Origin: Rhodococcus_G sp042879035 | GTDB lineage: Bacteria > Actinomycetota > Actinomycetes > Mycobacteriales > Mycobacteriaceae | Direction of reading: 5' to 3' | Length of the DNA: 64,000 bases | Assembly: GCF_042879035.1 (NCBI RefSeq) | Contig: NZ_JBIAOU010000025.1 | Location: 3,809-67,808, forward strand | Shown here: in pieces, positions 26,422 to 35,270 of the stretch | Position numbering within the stretch: the first letter of the stretch is position 1 | How the letters are laid out: each line of letters starts with the position of its first letter | Translations under genes and position numbers: made by a program | Notes under the pieces: model-generated | Seen by the model: only the letters and a program-made list of their open reading frames with translations | Database searches by the model: none | Told to the model about the DNA's origin: nothing

Positions 26422-27690
26422 CTACCCCCAGGACGCCTGGGCGCCGAGGCTCTGCTTGTCGACGCGTTCGAGGCGGCTCTCGGTGTACGAGGCGATCTGG
26501 TCGACGATGACCCGCGTCCGGGCCGCGTCGTCGGCGGCGCGCTCCCACGCGGGCAGCAGGATCGGGTCGAGGCAGCTCGGTGCGGTCTGTTCCAGCCACT
26601 GTGCGACGCGGTGGATCCGGTCGCGCTGCCGATCCTGCTTGGCCCGGTGCCCGGGGTCGGACATCACGTACCGCAGGGCGACGGTCTTGAGCAGCGCCAC
26701 CTCGGCGCCGACCACCGGCGGGATCTCCAGGTCGGCCGCGTAGCGCGACAGCGGCGCACCGCCGGCCACCTCGCGGGTGGCGGACACCGCGGCGGTGGCG
26801 AACCGGCCGACGAGCTCGCTGGTCAGGTTCTTCAGCGCCACCGACGACGTCAGCGTGCCGTCGTAGCGGCCGACCGCGACGACCACCGGCAGCCGCGACA
26901 GCCGTCCCGCCGCCTCGACCAGGTCGTCGACGACCAGCCCGCGGAACTCGGCGGCGCCCATCTCGGCGAGCGCCTTCTGCTCGACCGGGTCGGCGAGCGC
27001 ACGCAGGTCGATGCGGCCGGCGATCACGCCGTCCTCGACGTCGTGCACCGAATACGCGACGTCGTCCGCCCAGTCCATCACCTGAGCCTCGAGGCAGCGC
27101 CGCACCCCCGGGGCACCCTGGCGCACCCAAGCGAGAATCTCCGCGTCGTCGTCGTACGCCCCGAACTTCGCACCGGGAGACGGTCGGGTCCACGGGTACT
27201 TGATCGCCGAGTCGAGGGCCGCGCGGGTCAGGTTCAGCCCGACGCTGCGCTCGTCCGGGTCCAGGACCTTCGGTTCCAGGCTGGTGAGGATCCGCAGGTT
27301 CTGTGCGTTGCCCTCGAATCCGCCGCAGTCGGCCGCGACCTCGTCGAGGGCCTTCTCGCCGTTGTGCCCGTACGGCGGGTGCCCGATGTCGTGCGCGAGG
27401 CCGGCCAGGTCGACGAGGTCGGGATCGCAACCGAGACCGTCCGCGATGCCGCGGCCGATCTGTGCGACCTCGATCGAATGCGTCAACCGGGTGCGTGGGG
27501 TGTCGCCGTCCCGCGGCCCGACGACCTGGGTCTTGTCCGCGAGCCGGCGCAGCGCGGCGCTGTGCTGCACCCGCGCCCGGTCCCGGGAGAAGTCGCTGCG
27601 CGGCGCGGTGGCACCGGGCAGGCCCGCTCGCTTCGGCCCCTCGGGCACGCGCCGCTCGAGGTCGTGCGCGGTGTACACGGCCGCGGTCAC
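26422..27690 (-). CDS. dgt: Deoxyguanosinetriphosphate triphosphohydrolase-like HD-domain protein
   Basis: 422-residue HD-superfamily dNTPase. Metal ligands: His71 (RTRLTHSIEVAQIGR), His100-Asp101 (GLAHDIGHPPYGHNGE), and a distal Asp in VMDWADDVAYSVHDVEDG. It hydrolyses dNTPs to nucleosides plus triphosphate and so tunes nucleotide pools. GTG at 27690 overlaps the stop of the YdcF-like gene by four bases (GTGA), indicating a coupled operon. Placement next to dnaG follows the mycobacterial order. Confidence 0.92.
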   Translation of the reverse strand: MTAAVYTAHDLERRVPEGPKRAGLPGATAPRSDFSRDRARVQHSAALRRLADKTQVVGPRDGDTPRTRLTHSIEVAQIGRGIADGLGCDPDLVDLAGLAHDIGHPPYGHNGEKALDEVAADCGGFEGNAQNLRILTSLEPKVLDPDERSVGLNLTRAALDSAIKYPWTRPSPGAKFGAYDDDAEILAWVRQGAPGVRRCLEAQVMDWADDVAYSVHDVEDGVIAGRIDLRALADPVEQKALAEMGAAEFRGLVVDDLVEAAGRLSRLPVVVAVGRYDGTLTSSVALKNLTSELVGRFATAAVSATREVAGGAPLSRYAADLEIPPVVGAEVALLKTVALRYVMSDPGHRAKQDRQRDRIHRVAQWLEQTAPSCLDPILLPAWERAADDAARTRVIVDQIASYTESRLERVDKQSLGAQASWG

Positions 27691-28364
27691 TGGCCGGCCG
27701 TGTACGGGAAGTCGGCCGAGAAGTGGGTCAGCTGATACCACAGCAATGCACCTGTCTCCCTCGCGATTCCGTGCAACTGCGACTCCCTCGTGTAGACGGC
27801 CGGGCCCTGCCGCGTCGGCGCGGTCCACGCCTCGAGGCCGGCGTCGCGGGCCATGGTGCGGGTCCGCAGCGAATGCCACGGATCACTGACCAGGACCGCG
27901 GAGTTCATGCCGTTCTCCCCCATCACCCGGCTCACCCCCTCGATGCTGCGCAGGGTGTCGGAGCCCTCCTCGACCGCGATGATCGACTCCTCCGGAACCC
28001 CACGCGAGACCAGGTAGTTCTTGCCCGACGCCGCCTCGGTGTACAGGTCGCCGACCTGTTTGCCGCCGACGGTCACCACGGTCGGGGCCACGCCCTGCTC
28101 GAACAGTTTCACCGCCTGCTCGAGCCGCGCCTCGAACACCGACGACGGGGTTCCCGAGTACTGCGCCGCCCCGAGCACGACGATCGCGTCGGCCGGTCGC
28201 GTGTCGTTGATCCGCGCCACCTGCCACACCCGCACCGCGGTGCCGCCGACGAGGAGCAGCCCGATCAGGATCGCCCCCGCCACCGCGCGACGGGCCCACC
28301 GGCCCACGGTGCCCGAGAACCCGAGGCGCTCGTCGTCCCGGGGGCCTGCTCCTGCGTAACTCAC
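27687..28364 (-). CDS. YdcF/SanA-like DUF218 membrane protein
   Basis: 225-residue protein: a transmembrane helix at about residues 28-48 (AVAGAILIGLLLVGGTAV) followed by the DUF218 domain with ADAIVVLGAAQYSGTPS, TVVTVGGKQVGDLYTEA, VEEGSDTLRSIEGV and VLVSDPWHSLRTRTMA. DUF218 proteins such as SanA/ElyC affect envelope integrity; the biochemical activity is unclear. GTG at 28364 has a weak ribosome site. Coupled to dgt. Confidence 0.87.
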   Translation of the reverse strand: MSYAGAGPRDDERLGFSGTVGRWARRAVAGAILIGLLLVGGTAVRVWQVARINDTRPADAIVVLGAAQYSGTPSSVFEARLEQAVKLFEQGVAPTVVTVGGKQVGDLYTEAASGKNYLVSRGVPEESIIAVEEGSDTLRSIEGVSRVMGENGMNSAVLVSDPWHSLRTRTMARDAGLEAWTAPTRQGPAVYTRESQLHGIARETGALLWYQLTHFSADFPYTAGQ

Positions 28365-28476
28365 TCCCCAAGTCTGCCAGCCGTTCCCCGCGGCCCACAC
28401 GCGCGCCGCGCCACCGGCGGCCGGCCGGACCCCACGACGCGACGGGAATCCGGTCCCTGCGGATAGATTCGTGGGC

Positions 28477-30498
28477 ATGCCCGTCGCACATGCGCGTGTC
28501 CCAGGCGGTTCCCGGTCCGTGATCACCGCCGCCCTGGGGTCGCTGCTCGCACTCTTCGCACTGATCACACTGCCCGCGGTCGCGGCCGCCGAGGCCCCGC
28601 TGCGGCTGCCGACACAGATCACCGACCAGGCCGGGGTGCTCGACGACGACCAGCGTGCCGACGTCCAGGCGGCGCTGGACGGCCTGTTCGACGAACATCA
28701 CGTGCAACTGTGGGTGGTGTACGTCGACAGTTTCGACGACACCGACGCCGACGGCTGGGCTCGCGGTACCGAGCAACTCAGCGGCCTCGGGGCCGAGACC
28801 GCACTGCTGGCCGTCGCGACCGAGGACCGTGCGTACTCGCTCAGCGTCCCGTCCGGCGTCACCGGCGTCACCGACTCCGAACTCGCCGGCATCGAGCGCG
28901 ATGCCGTCGTCCCGGCACTGCGTCAGGACGACTGGGCGGGCGCCGCGGTCGCGGCCGCCGGTGGACTGGCCGACGCGTTGTCGCCGAGTGGGTCAGGGCC
29001 GGCCGTGAGGTACCTGGTGATCGGCGCGGTCGTGGTCGTCCTGGTGGTCGGTGCGCTGCTCTACACCCGCCGTCGCACGAAGACCTCCGGGCCGCACGGT
29101 GGCGCGGTCCCCGCCGACATCGACTGGACCGACCCCGCGACGCTGGAGACGCTGCCGATCGCCGCACTCGACGCTCGCGCCAAGGAGGTCCTCGTCGACA
29201 CCGACAACGCGATCCGCACCAGCGAGGAGGAACTCGCCCTCGCCCGCGGCGAATTCGGCGACGCGGCGACCGCGCCGTTCAGCGCCGCGCACCAGGCGGC
29301 GAAGTCGGCACTCGCGTCGGCGTTCGAGATCCGGCAACGCCTCGACGACGACATCCCGGAAACGCCCGAGCAGCAACGCGACATGCTCGTCGAACTGATC
29401 GCCACGTGCAGCCGCGCCGATCGCGAACTCGACGACCGGGTCGCCCAGTTCGACGGCATGCGCGATCTGCTGATCGACGCGCCGGCGCGGCTCGACACCC
29501 TGACCCAACGGCTCGTCGAGATCACCGTGCGGATCCCGGAGTCGGAGTCGACGCTGGCCGCGCTGCGCACCCAGTTCCCCGCTTCCGCGCTGGCGTCGGT
29601 GGAGCGCAACATCGAACTCGCCCGCGAGCAACTGGCGTACGCGGACGAGAACGTCACCGCGGGACGCGAAGCCGTCACGTTGCCCGTCGGCAAGCAGGGA
29701 CCGGCCGTGATCGCGATCCGCAGCGCGGAGGCCGCCGTCGACCAGATCCGGGACCTGCTCGACGGCATCGACCATGCCGCCGAGAACATCCGCGCGGCCG
29801 CCGCGACACTGCCCGCCGCGATCGAGGACGCCCGCACGGACATCGCGTCCGCCGACGGCCTCGCCGCTCACGGCGGCGCGGAACTGGCCGCGGCTCAGGC
29901 GAAGGCGCGCGAGGCCCTCGCGAAGGCGGAGGCGAACCGGGAGAGCGACCCGCTGGGCGCCCTCACCGCGCTCACCGACGCCGACGGCGCACTCGACGAG
30001 GTGCTGGCCACCGCGGCCGAGGCGAAGACACAGTCCGAACGCGCGGCGCAGCGGCTGACGCAGGACATCACGGCGGCGAACGCGCTGATCACCGCGGCCA
30101 CCGACTTCGTCGCGACGCGGCGCGGGGCGGTCGGTGCGGAGGCCCGCACGCGGCTGTCGGAGGCGCAGCGCCACCTCGACGCCGCGCGGCAGTTCTCGCA
30201 GTCCGACCCGTCGCGAGCGTTGCAGCACGCGAGGGCGGCGGGAGATCTGGGCGGGCGGGCGATGCGGCTCGCGCAGTCGGACGTGCAGCAGTGGGAGGCC
30301 AGCCGGCGACCGCAGTCGTCCGGAGTGAACACCGGCGCGGTGTTGGGCGGCATCCTGATCGACTCGATGATCCGCGGCAGCCGGGGCGGTGGCGGCTGGG
30401 GCAACCGCGGCGGCGGCGGTCACCGCGGCGGGCGCGGGCCGGGCTCGTTCGGCGGTTCGGGCAGCTCCGGACGCATCGGGCGCAGCGGCCGCTTCTGA
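28477..30498 (+). CDS. TPM-domain (YgcG-like) membrane protein
   Basis: 673-residue envelope protein: signal peptide (to about AVAAAEA), an extracytoplasmic TPM domain (ITDQAGVLDDDQRADVQAAL onward, about 45-160), a transmembrane helix (YLVIGAVVVVLVVGALLY), a long helical, Ala/Glu/Arg-rich cytoplasmic region, and a Gly/Arg-rich tail (GGGGHRGGRGPGSFGGSG). TPM proteins act in membrane protein or photosystem assembly; the role here is unknown. ATG at 28477 lies seven bases after TAGATT and has no ribosome site, so a leaderless start is preferred over GTG 28471. Confidence 0.87.
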   Translation: MPVAHARVPGGSRSVITAALGSLLALFALITLPAVAAAEAPLRLPTQITDQAGVLDDDQRADVQAALDGLFDEHHVQLWVVYVDSFDDTDADGWARGTEQLSGLGAETALLAVATEDRAYSLSVPSGVTGVTDSELAGIERDAVVPALRQDDWAGAAVAAAGGLADALSPSGSGPAVRYLVIGAVVVVLVVGALLYTRRRTKTSGPHGGAVPADIDWTDPATLETLPIAALDARAKEVLVDTDNAIRTSEEELALARGEFGDAATAPFSAAHQAAKSALASAFEIRQRLDDDIPETPEQQRDMLVELIATCSRADRELDDRVAQFDGMRDLLIDAPARLDTLTQRLVEITVRIPESESTLAALRTQFPASALASVERNIELAREQLAYADENVTAGREAVTLPVGKQGPAVIAIRSAEAAVDQIRDLLDGIDHAAENIRAAAATLPAAIEDARTDIASADGLAAHGGAELAAAQAKAREALAKAEANRESDPLGALTALTDADGALDEVLATAAEAKTQSERAAQRLTQDITAANALITAATDFVATRRGAVGAEARTRLSEAQRHLDAARQFSQSDPSRALQHARAAGDLGGRAMRLAQSDVQQWEASRRPQSSGVNTGAVLGGILIDSMIRGSRGGGGWGNRGGGGHRGGRGPGSFGGSGSSGRIGRSGRF

Positions 30499-30504
30499 AT
30501 GAAT

Positions 30505-30574
30505 GCGACTCCGTCGCAGTGGTGCACTTTCGGAGGTCCGGGCCCGGGAAAGTGCACCACTGCGACGAAGTCGC
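30505..30574. terminator. Bidirectional terminator, TPM gene / glyS
   Basis: 26-base arms with a single mismatch, starting GCGACTCCGTCGCAGTGGTG and continuing CACTTT, an 18-base G/C loop, then the complement. It fills the gap between two convergent genes. The core CAGTGGTGCA/TGCACCACTG recurs at 33806 and, in part, at 26184. Confidence 0.85.
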
Positions 30575-30580
30575 GCGCGC

Positions 30581-31972
30581 CTACGCCCCGATCAGACGCT
30601 GGGCGAGGTAGCCCTCGACCTTGTCGAGCGAGACCCGCTCCTGCTCCATGCTGTCGCGCTCGCGCACGGTGACGGCCTGGTCCTCGAGGGTGTCGAAGTC
30701 GACCGTGATGCAGAAGGGGGTGCCGATCTCGTCCTGGCGGCGATAGCGACGGCCGATCGCGCCGGCGTCGTCGAACTCGACGTTCCAGTTCTTGCGCAGC
30801 GCTGCCGCGAGGTCCTTGGCCTTCGGGGACAGCGCCTCGTTGCGGCTCAGCGGCAGGACCGCCGCCTTGACCGGCGCGAGTCGGCGGTCGAGACGCAGCA
30901 CGGTCCGCTTGTCGACGCCGCCCTTGGCGTTCGGGGCCTCGTCCTCCTGGTAGGCGTCGACGAGGAAGGCCATCAGCGAGCGGGTCAGGCCGGCCGCGGG
31001 CTCGATGACGTACGGGGTGTAGCGCTCACCGGTCGCCTGGTCGAAGTACTTCAGGTCCTGACCCGACGACTCCTCGTGCACCCGCAGGTCGTAGTCGGTG
31101 CGGTTCGCGACGCCCTCGAGCTCGCCCCACTCGCTGCCCTGGAACTCGAACCGGTACTCGATGTCGACGGTCCGCTTCGAGTAGTGCGACAGCTTGGCCT
31201 CCGGGTGCTCGTAGAGGCGCAGGTTGTCGGGGTTGATGCCGAGGTCGGTGTACCAGGCGAGGCGGGTGTCGATCCAGTACTGGTGCCACTGCTCGTCCTC
31301 GCCCGGCTTGACGAAGAACTCCATCTCCATCTGCTCGAACTCGCGGGTGCGGAAGATGAAGTTGCCGGGCGTGATCTCGTTGCGGAAGCTCTTGCCGATC
31401 TGGCCGATACCGAACGGCGGCTTCTTGCGCGAGGTGGTGAGCACGTTCGCGAAGTTGACGAAGATGCCCTGCGCGGTCTCGGGACGCAGGTAGTGCAGTC
31501 CCTCCTCCGACTCGACCGGGCCGAGGTAGGTCTTGAGCATCATGTTGAAGTCGCGGGGCTCGGTCCACTGCCCGACGGTGCCGCAGTCGGGGCACACGAG
31601 GACGTCCATCGCGACGTCGTCGGGGTTGTCGAGGCCCTTCTTCTCGGCGTACGCCTCCTGCAGGTGGTCCTGACGGTGGCGCTTGTGGCAGTTCAGGCAC
31701 TCGACGAGCGGGTCGTTGAAGACGCCGACGTGACCGGACGCGACCCACACCTGACGGGGCAGGATGACCGAGGAGTCGAGGCCGACGACGTCGTCGCGGC
31801 TGGTGACCATCGACCGCCACCACTGCTTCTTGATGTTCTCCTTGAGCTCGACGCCGAGCGGTCCGTAGTCCCAGGCGGACCGGGTACCGCCGTAGATCTC
31901 ACCGCACGGGAAGACGAGTCCTCGACGCTTGGCGAGGTTGGCAACGGTTTCGACCTTGGACTTGGGTGCCAC
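30581..31972 (-). CDS. glyS: Glycyl-tRNA synthetase (homodimeric type)
   Basis: 463-residue class II synthetase charging tRNA-Gly. Class II motifs are visible: motif 2 region FRNEITPGNFIFRTREFEQM, motif 3 AAGLTRSLMAFL, and the zinc-like Cys pairs (ECLNCHKRH, VCPDCGTVG). Length fits the alpha-2 type with a C-terminal anticodon-binding domain. GTG start at 31972. It ends at a terminator shared with the TPM gene. Confidence 0.96.
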   Translation of the reverse strand: MAPKSKVETVANLAKRRGLVFPCGEIYGGTRSAWDYGPLGVELKENIKKQWWRSMVTSRDDVVGLDSSVILPRQVWVASGHVGVFNDPLVECLNCHKRHRQDHLQEAYAEKKGLDNPDDVAMDVLVCPDCGTVGQWTEPRDFNMMLKTYLGPVESEEGLHYLRPETAQGIFVNFANVLTTSRKKPPFGIGQIGKSFRNEITPGNFIFRTREFEQMEMEFFVKPGEDEQWHQYWIDTRLAWYTDLGINPDNLRLYEHPEAKLSHYSKRTVDIEYRFEFQGSEWGELEGVANRTDYDLRVHEESSGQDLKYFDQATGERYTPYVIEPAAGLTRSLMAFLVDAYQEDEAPNAKGGVDKRTVLRLDRRLAPVKAAVLPLSRNEALSPKAKDLAAALRKNWNVEFDDAGAIGRRYRRQDEIGTPFCITVDFDTLEDQAVTVRERDSMEQERVSLDKVEGYLAQRLIGA

Positions 31973-32200
31973 TGGGAAAGCTCTCCATCTGGGTAATAGA
32001 TGCCGTGTGGGTAGGGGGCCTAGCGTTCCCCAGCCTATCCGTCGGGACCCCCGTCACCCCAATTTGGTTTGACATGCATACTCGTGCATATCAAAATGGA
32101 TACGGTTTGCAATAAGGTGTCGATGCGGAACCCGATTCCGGCAGGGATTCGACCGCACCACGATCGACCACACGACCACCGCCGAGCCGAAGGAGCGCGC

Positions 32201-32569
32201 GTGAGCATCACCGATGCCGACGACCTGCGCGACCATCCCGGCGAGCACGAGCCGAACCTCTCCCCACCCCCCGCGGTCGTCCCCGGCCGGGAAACCCTCG
32301 ACACCGCGGGCGACATCCTGCGCGCGCTCGCGGCGCCGGTCCGGATCGCCATCGTCCTCCAGCTCCACGAGGCGCAGCGCTGCGTGCACGAGCTCGTCGA
32401 CGCACTCGGGGTGACGCAGCCGCTGATCAGTCAGCACCTGCGAGTCCTCAAGTCCGCGGGCGTCGTTCGCGGCGAACGTTCGGGACGCGAGGTCGTGTAC
32501 CGGCTCGTGGACGACCACCTGGCCCACATCGTGGTCGACGCCGTCGCCCACGCCGAGGAAGGACAGTGA
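32201..32569 (+). CDS. smtB: ArsR/SmtB-family metalloregulator
   Basis: 122-residue winged-helix repressor: ILRALAAPVRIAIVLQLHEA, recognition helix GVTQPLISQHLRVLKSAG, wing VRGERSGREVVYRLVDDHL, and a C-terminal DDHLAHIVVDAVAHAEE that can supply alpha-5 zinc ligands (Asp/His/His/Glu). AAGGAG lies five bases before GTG 32201. It is followed after one base by zur, the smtB-zur operon of mycobacteria, where SmtB derepresses zur when zinc is high. The 160 bases upstream are AT-rich and hold short inverted repeats such as ATGCA-N6-TGCAT (32074). Confidence 0.9.
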   Translation: MSITDADDLRDHPGEHEPNLSPPPAVVPGRETLDTAGDILRALAAPVRIAIVLQLHEAQRCVHELVDALGVTQPLISQHLRVLKSAGVVRGERSGREVVYRLVDDHLAHIVVDAVAHAEEGQ

Positions 32570-32570
32570 C

Positions 32571-32990
32571 GTGACCGAGAAGCCCGGCCAGCGCACCCCC
32601 GTCGCCGTGGGAGTGCGCGCGACCAAGCAGCGCAGCGCCATCTCGGCACTCCTGGACGAGATCGACGAGTTCCGGTCCGCGCAGGATCTTCACGACGAGC
32701 TCCGCAAGCGCGGCGAGGGCATCGGCCTGACGACCGTGTACCGGACCCTGCAAACCCTCGCCGACGCGGGCGCCGTCGACATGCTGCGCACCGACACCGG
32801 CGAGTCGGTGTATCGCCGCTGCTCGTCCGGCCATCACCACCACCTCGTGTGCCGGTCCTGCGGGTTCACCGTCGAGGTCGACGGCCCGGAGGTCGAGCAG
32901 TGGTCGCAGACGATCGCCGACGCGAACGGGTTCACCGACGTCAGCCACACCGTCGAGATCTTCGGGACCTGCCGCACCTGCAGCGCCTGA
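32571..32990 (+). CDS. zur: Zinc uptake regulator Zur (FurB)
   Basis: 139-residue Fur-family repressor of zinc-uptake genes. DNA-binding helix IGLTTVYRTLQTLADAG; regulatory metal site around SSGHHHHLVCRSCG; structural Cys pairs CRSC and CRTC near the end. GTG starts one base after the smtB stop, so translation is coupled. When zinc is bound it represses uptake and alternative ribosomal protein genes elsewhere. Confidence 0.94.
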   Translation: MTEKPGQRTPVAVGVRATKQRSAISALLDEIDEFRSAQDLHDELRKRGEGIGLTTVYRTLQTLADAGAVDMLRTDTGESVYRRCSSGHHHHLVCRSCGFTVEVDGPEVEQWSQTIADANGFTDVSHTVEIFGTCRTCSA

Positions 32991-33011
32991 CCGCTCGCCG
33001 CCCACGCAAGG

Positions 33012-33061
33012 CGTCAACCAAGGGTTGACGATCGTCATGCGTCAACCTAGAGTTGACGCAT
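33012..33061 (+). promoter_or_regulatory. Consensus promoter with two identical 17-bp operators
   Basis: Two copies of GTCAAC-N5-GTTGAC (33013-33029 and 33041-33057), centres 28 bases apart; the longer arms are CGTCAACC/GGTTGACG and ATGCGTCAAC/GTTGACGCAT. A TTGACG -35 (33025-33030) and TAGAGT -10 (33048-33053) with a 17-base spacer are embedded in them, and the ATG at 33060 lies six bases after the -10, so the mRNA is probably leaderless. The second operator covers the -10 box and start codon. Confidence 0.8.
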
Positions 33062-33788
33062 GACCGAACCGACGCCTCTCACCCCGAAGATCCGGCTCGA
33101 CGACCTGATCGACGCGATCAAGAAGGTGCACACCGACCCGCTCGACCAACTGTCCGATGCGGTGCTGGCGGCCGACCACCTCGGCGACGTCGCCGACCAC
33201 CTGATCGGCCACTTCGTCGACCAGGCCCGACGCACCGGTGCGTCCTGGACCGACATCGGCCGCAGCATGGGCGTCAGCAAGCAGGCCGCGCAGAAACGGT
33301 TCACCCCCAAGGATCCCGGCAACCTCGACCCGAACCAGGGCTTCAACCAGTTCACCCCGCGCGCCCGCAACGTCGTGGCCGCGGCCCACAACGAGGCGAA
33401 GGCCGCGGGCGCCACCGAGGTCACCCCCGCACACCTGGCCCTCGGTCTGTTGAGCGAACCGGAGTCTCTCGCGATCCTGCTTCTCGCCAGGCAGTCGGTG
33501 ACCGTGGAGGCCGTCCGGGAGGCCGTCACCGCGACGCTGCCCGCCCCGGTCGTCGAGACACCCGAACTGCTCCCCTACGACGCCGCCGCCCGCAAGGCAC
33601 TGGAACTGACCTTCCGGCAGGCACTTCGTCTCGGCCACAACTACATCGGCACCGAACACATTCTCCTGGCACTGCTCGAGGTCGAGGACGGCAACGGCCC
33701 CCTGGCCGGGGTCGGAGTCGACCGGGACCGTCTCGAGGCCGACCTCACCGCCGCCCTCGAGGCACTGAGCCCGAAGCCGGCGAACTGA
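33060..33788 (+). CDS. Helix-turn-helix plus Clp N-terminal domain protein
   Basis: 242-residue protein. Residues 10-85 form a helical unit with an HTH-like stretch (GASWTDIGRSMGVSKQAAQK); residues about 95-150 and 165-235 are two Clp_N repeats (FTPRARNVVAAAHNEAKAAG ... VTPAHLALGLL and LELTFRQALRLGHNYIGTEH ... ILLALL). Clp_N modules bind substrates or adaptors, but there is no AAA+ ATPase domain here. The twin operators over its own promoter suggest autoregulation through the HTH, perhaps sensing protein-quality stress. Confidence 0.83.
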   Translation: MTEPTPLTPKIRLDDLIDAIKKVHTDPLDQLSDAVLAADHLGDVADHLIGHFVDQARRTGASWTDIGRSMGVSKQAAQKRFTPKDPGNLDPNQGFNQFTPRARNVVAAAHNEAKAAGATEVTPAHLALGLLSEPESLAILLLARQSVTVEAVREAVTATLPAPVVETPELLPYDAAARKALELTFRQALRLGHNYIGTEHILLALLEVEDGNGPLAGVGVDRDRLEADLTAALEALSPKPAN

Positions 33789-33805
33789 CCCGCGCGTCTC
33801 GCCCG

Positions 33806-33847
33806 GTGGTGCAGATTCGGACCCTGCGACCTCCGTTTCTGCACCAC
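33806..33847. terminator. Bidirectional terminator, Clp-N gene / aldehyde dehydrogenase
   Basis: Stem GTGGTGCAGA/TCTGCACCAC with a 22-base loop between convergent genes; followed by TGCGGCGGAGCCGC as at 26406. Same family as the hairpin at 30505. Confidence 0.65.
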
Positions 33848-33860
33848 TGCGGCGGAGCCG

Positions 33861-35270
33861 CTACCGGAACAGCCGACGCAGGAGCGCCTGCGCCCGGTCG
33901 GTGTACGGCGGGTAGGCGAACCGGGGGTCGGGCCTGAACGGCTTGACCAGCACGGCCTTTCGATGGCTGAGCTCCTCGAACCCCCACCTGCCGGTGTACC
34001 GGCCCGTCCCACTGGCGCCGACCCCGCCGAAGGGCAGCTGCGGGGCCGAGTACTGATAAATCAGCTGGTTCACCACCATGCCGCCGGCACTGACCTCGGC
34101 GAGTACCCGGCGACGGGTGTCCGCCGAGCGCGTGAACACGTAGGCGGCCAGGGGTTTCGGTCGGGCGTTGACGAATGCGATGGCCTCGTCCACGGTGTCG
34201 ATCGCCAGCACCGGCAGGATCGGGCCGAAGATCTCCTCCGTCATCAGCGGTTCGTCCACCTCCGGATCCACCAGTACGGTCGGCTCGACCGTGAGGCTCG
34301 ACCGATCCGCTCCCCCACCCAGCGCCACGGTGGCTCGCGTGGACGCGAGGTATCCGGCGATCCGGTCGAAATGGCGTTCGTTGACGATCCTCACGCCCGG
34401 CGTCGGAGCCTCGGCTCGGAACTCCTCGAACGTCGAACCGAGGCGATCGACCAACTCGTCGCGCACCGCCCTCTCGACCAGTAGGTAGTCGGGAGCCATG
34501 CAGACCTGCCCGGAGTTGAGCAGCTTCGCCCACGCGATCCGGCGAGCCGTCACCTCGAGATCCGCGTCGGCGGTGACGATCACCGGGCTCTTACCACCCA
34601 GCTCCAGCGTGACCGGGGTGAGGTGTGGTGCCGCCGCGGCCATCACCTTCCGCCCGATGTCGGTGCCCCCGGTGAAGAAACAGTGGTCGACGCCCTGGGC
34701 GAGCACTGCCTGGGTGACCGCTCCGTCACCCTCGACCACGACGACCGCGTCGGAGTCCAGATACTCGGGAACCAACCGTGCGAGCAGCCGTGATGTGGCC
34801 GGGGTGAGCTCGGACGGTTTGATCACCGCACAGTTGCCTGCGGCAACGGCCGCGACGAGCGGGTTGAGTGCCAGGGTCACCGGTGCGTTCCACGGAACGA
34901 CGATCAGTACCACCCCGAGCGGCTCGTGCTGCACCCACCCGACCGCGGGCATCATGTTCATCGACAGCGGGCGCAACCTGCGGCGCATCCAGCGACGTAC
35001 CCGGGCACGGGCGTACGCGGCTTCCGACCGGGGCGAGGACCCATCCAGCAGCCACGTCTCGAACGCGTCGCGCCCGAGGTCGTCGGCAAGCGCCTGCGCG
35101 ATCTCGTCTTCCCGCTCGACGACGAGTCGCTCGATACCCGCGAGTTGGGCGATCCGCCACCGCGCGGATCTGGTGCGTCCGGTCGCGAACGTGCGCCGCA
35201 GGTCGGCCACGACGCGCCCGACGTCAGCGGGCGTCTCGACGATCCGGGTTCCCTGATCGATTCCCATCAT
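33861..35270 (-). CDS. Aldehyde dehydrogenase (class 3 / coniferyl-aldehyde type)
   Basis: 469-residue NAD(P)-dependent aldehyde dehydrogenase. Catalytic Cys257 (LNSGQVCMAPDY) and general base Glu223 (TLELGGKSPV) are present, with the cofactor motif FTGGTDIGRKV and the C-terminal QLPFGGVGASGTGRYTG. Length and C-terminal hydrophobic/basic tail (AQALLRRLFR) fit the membrane-associated class 3 group acting on fatty or aromatic aldehydes. ATG at 35270 is preferred with GAGGT just upstream. Substrate not assignable. Confidence 0.9.
   Translation of the reverse strand: MMGIDQGTRIVETPADVGRVVADLRRTFATGRTRSARWRIAQLAGIERLVVEREDEIAQALADDLGRDAFETWLLDGSSPRSEAAYARARVRRWMRRRLRPLSMNMMPAVGWVQHEPLGVVLIVVPWNAPVTLALNPLVAAVAAGNCAVIKPSELTPATSRLLARLVPEYLDSDAVVVVEGDGAVTQAVLAQGVDHCFFTGGTDIGRKVMAAAAPHLTPVTLELGGKSPVIVTADADLEVTARRIAWAKLLNSGQVCMAPDYLLVERAVRDELVDRLGSTFEEFRAEAPTPGVRIVNERHFDRIAGYLASTRATVALGGGADRSSLTVEPTVLVDPEVDEPLMTEEIFGPILPVLAIDTVDEAIAFVNARPKPLAAYVFTRSADTRRRVLAEVSAGGMVVNQLIYQYSAPQLPFGGVGASGTGRYTGRWGFEELSHRKAVLVKPFRPDPRFAYPPYTDRAQALLRRLFR

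Noticed and set aside
26184..26510. Pro/Gly homopolymeric ORFs on both strands
   Set aside because: They are translations of G/C runs that are probably an assembly artefact.
32069..32200. Longer smtB start at 32069
   Set aside because: AAGGAG immediately before GTG 32201 and the family start argue for the shorter protein; the upstream AT-rich part looks like promoter.
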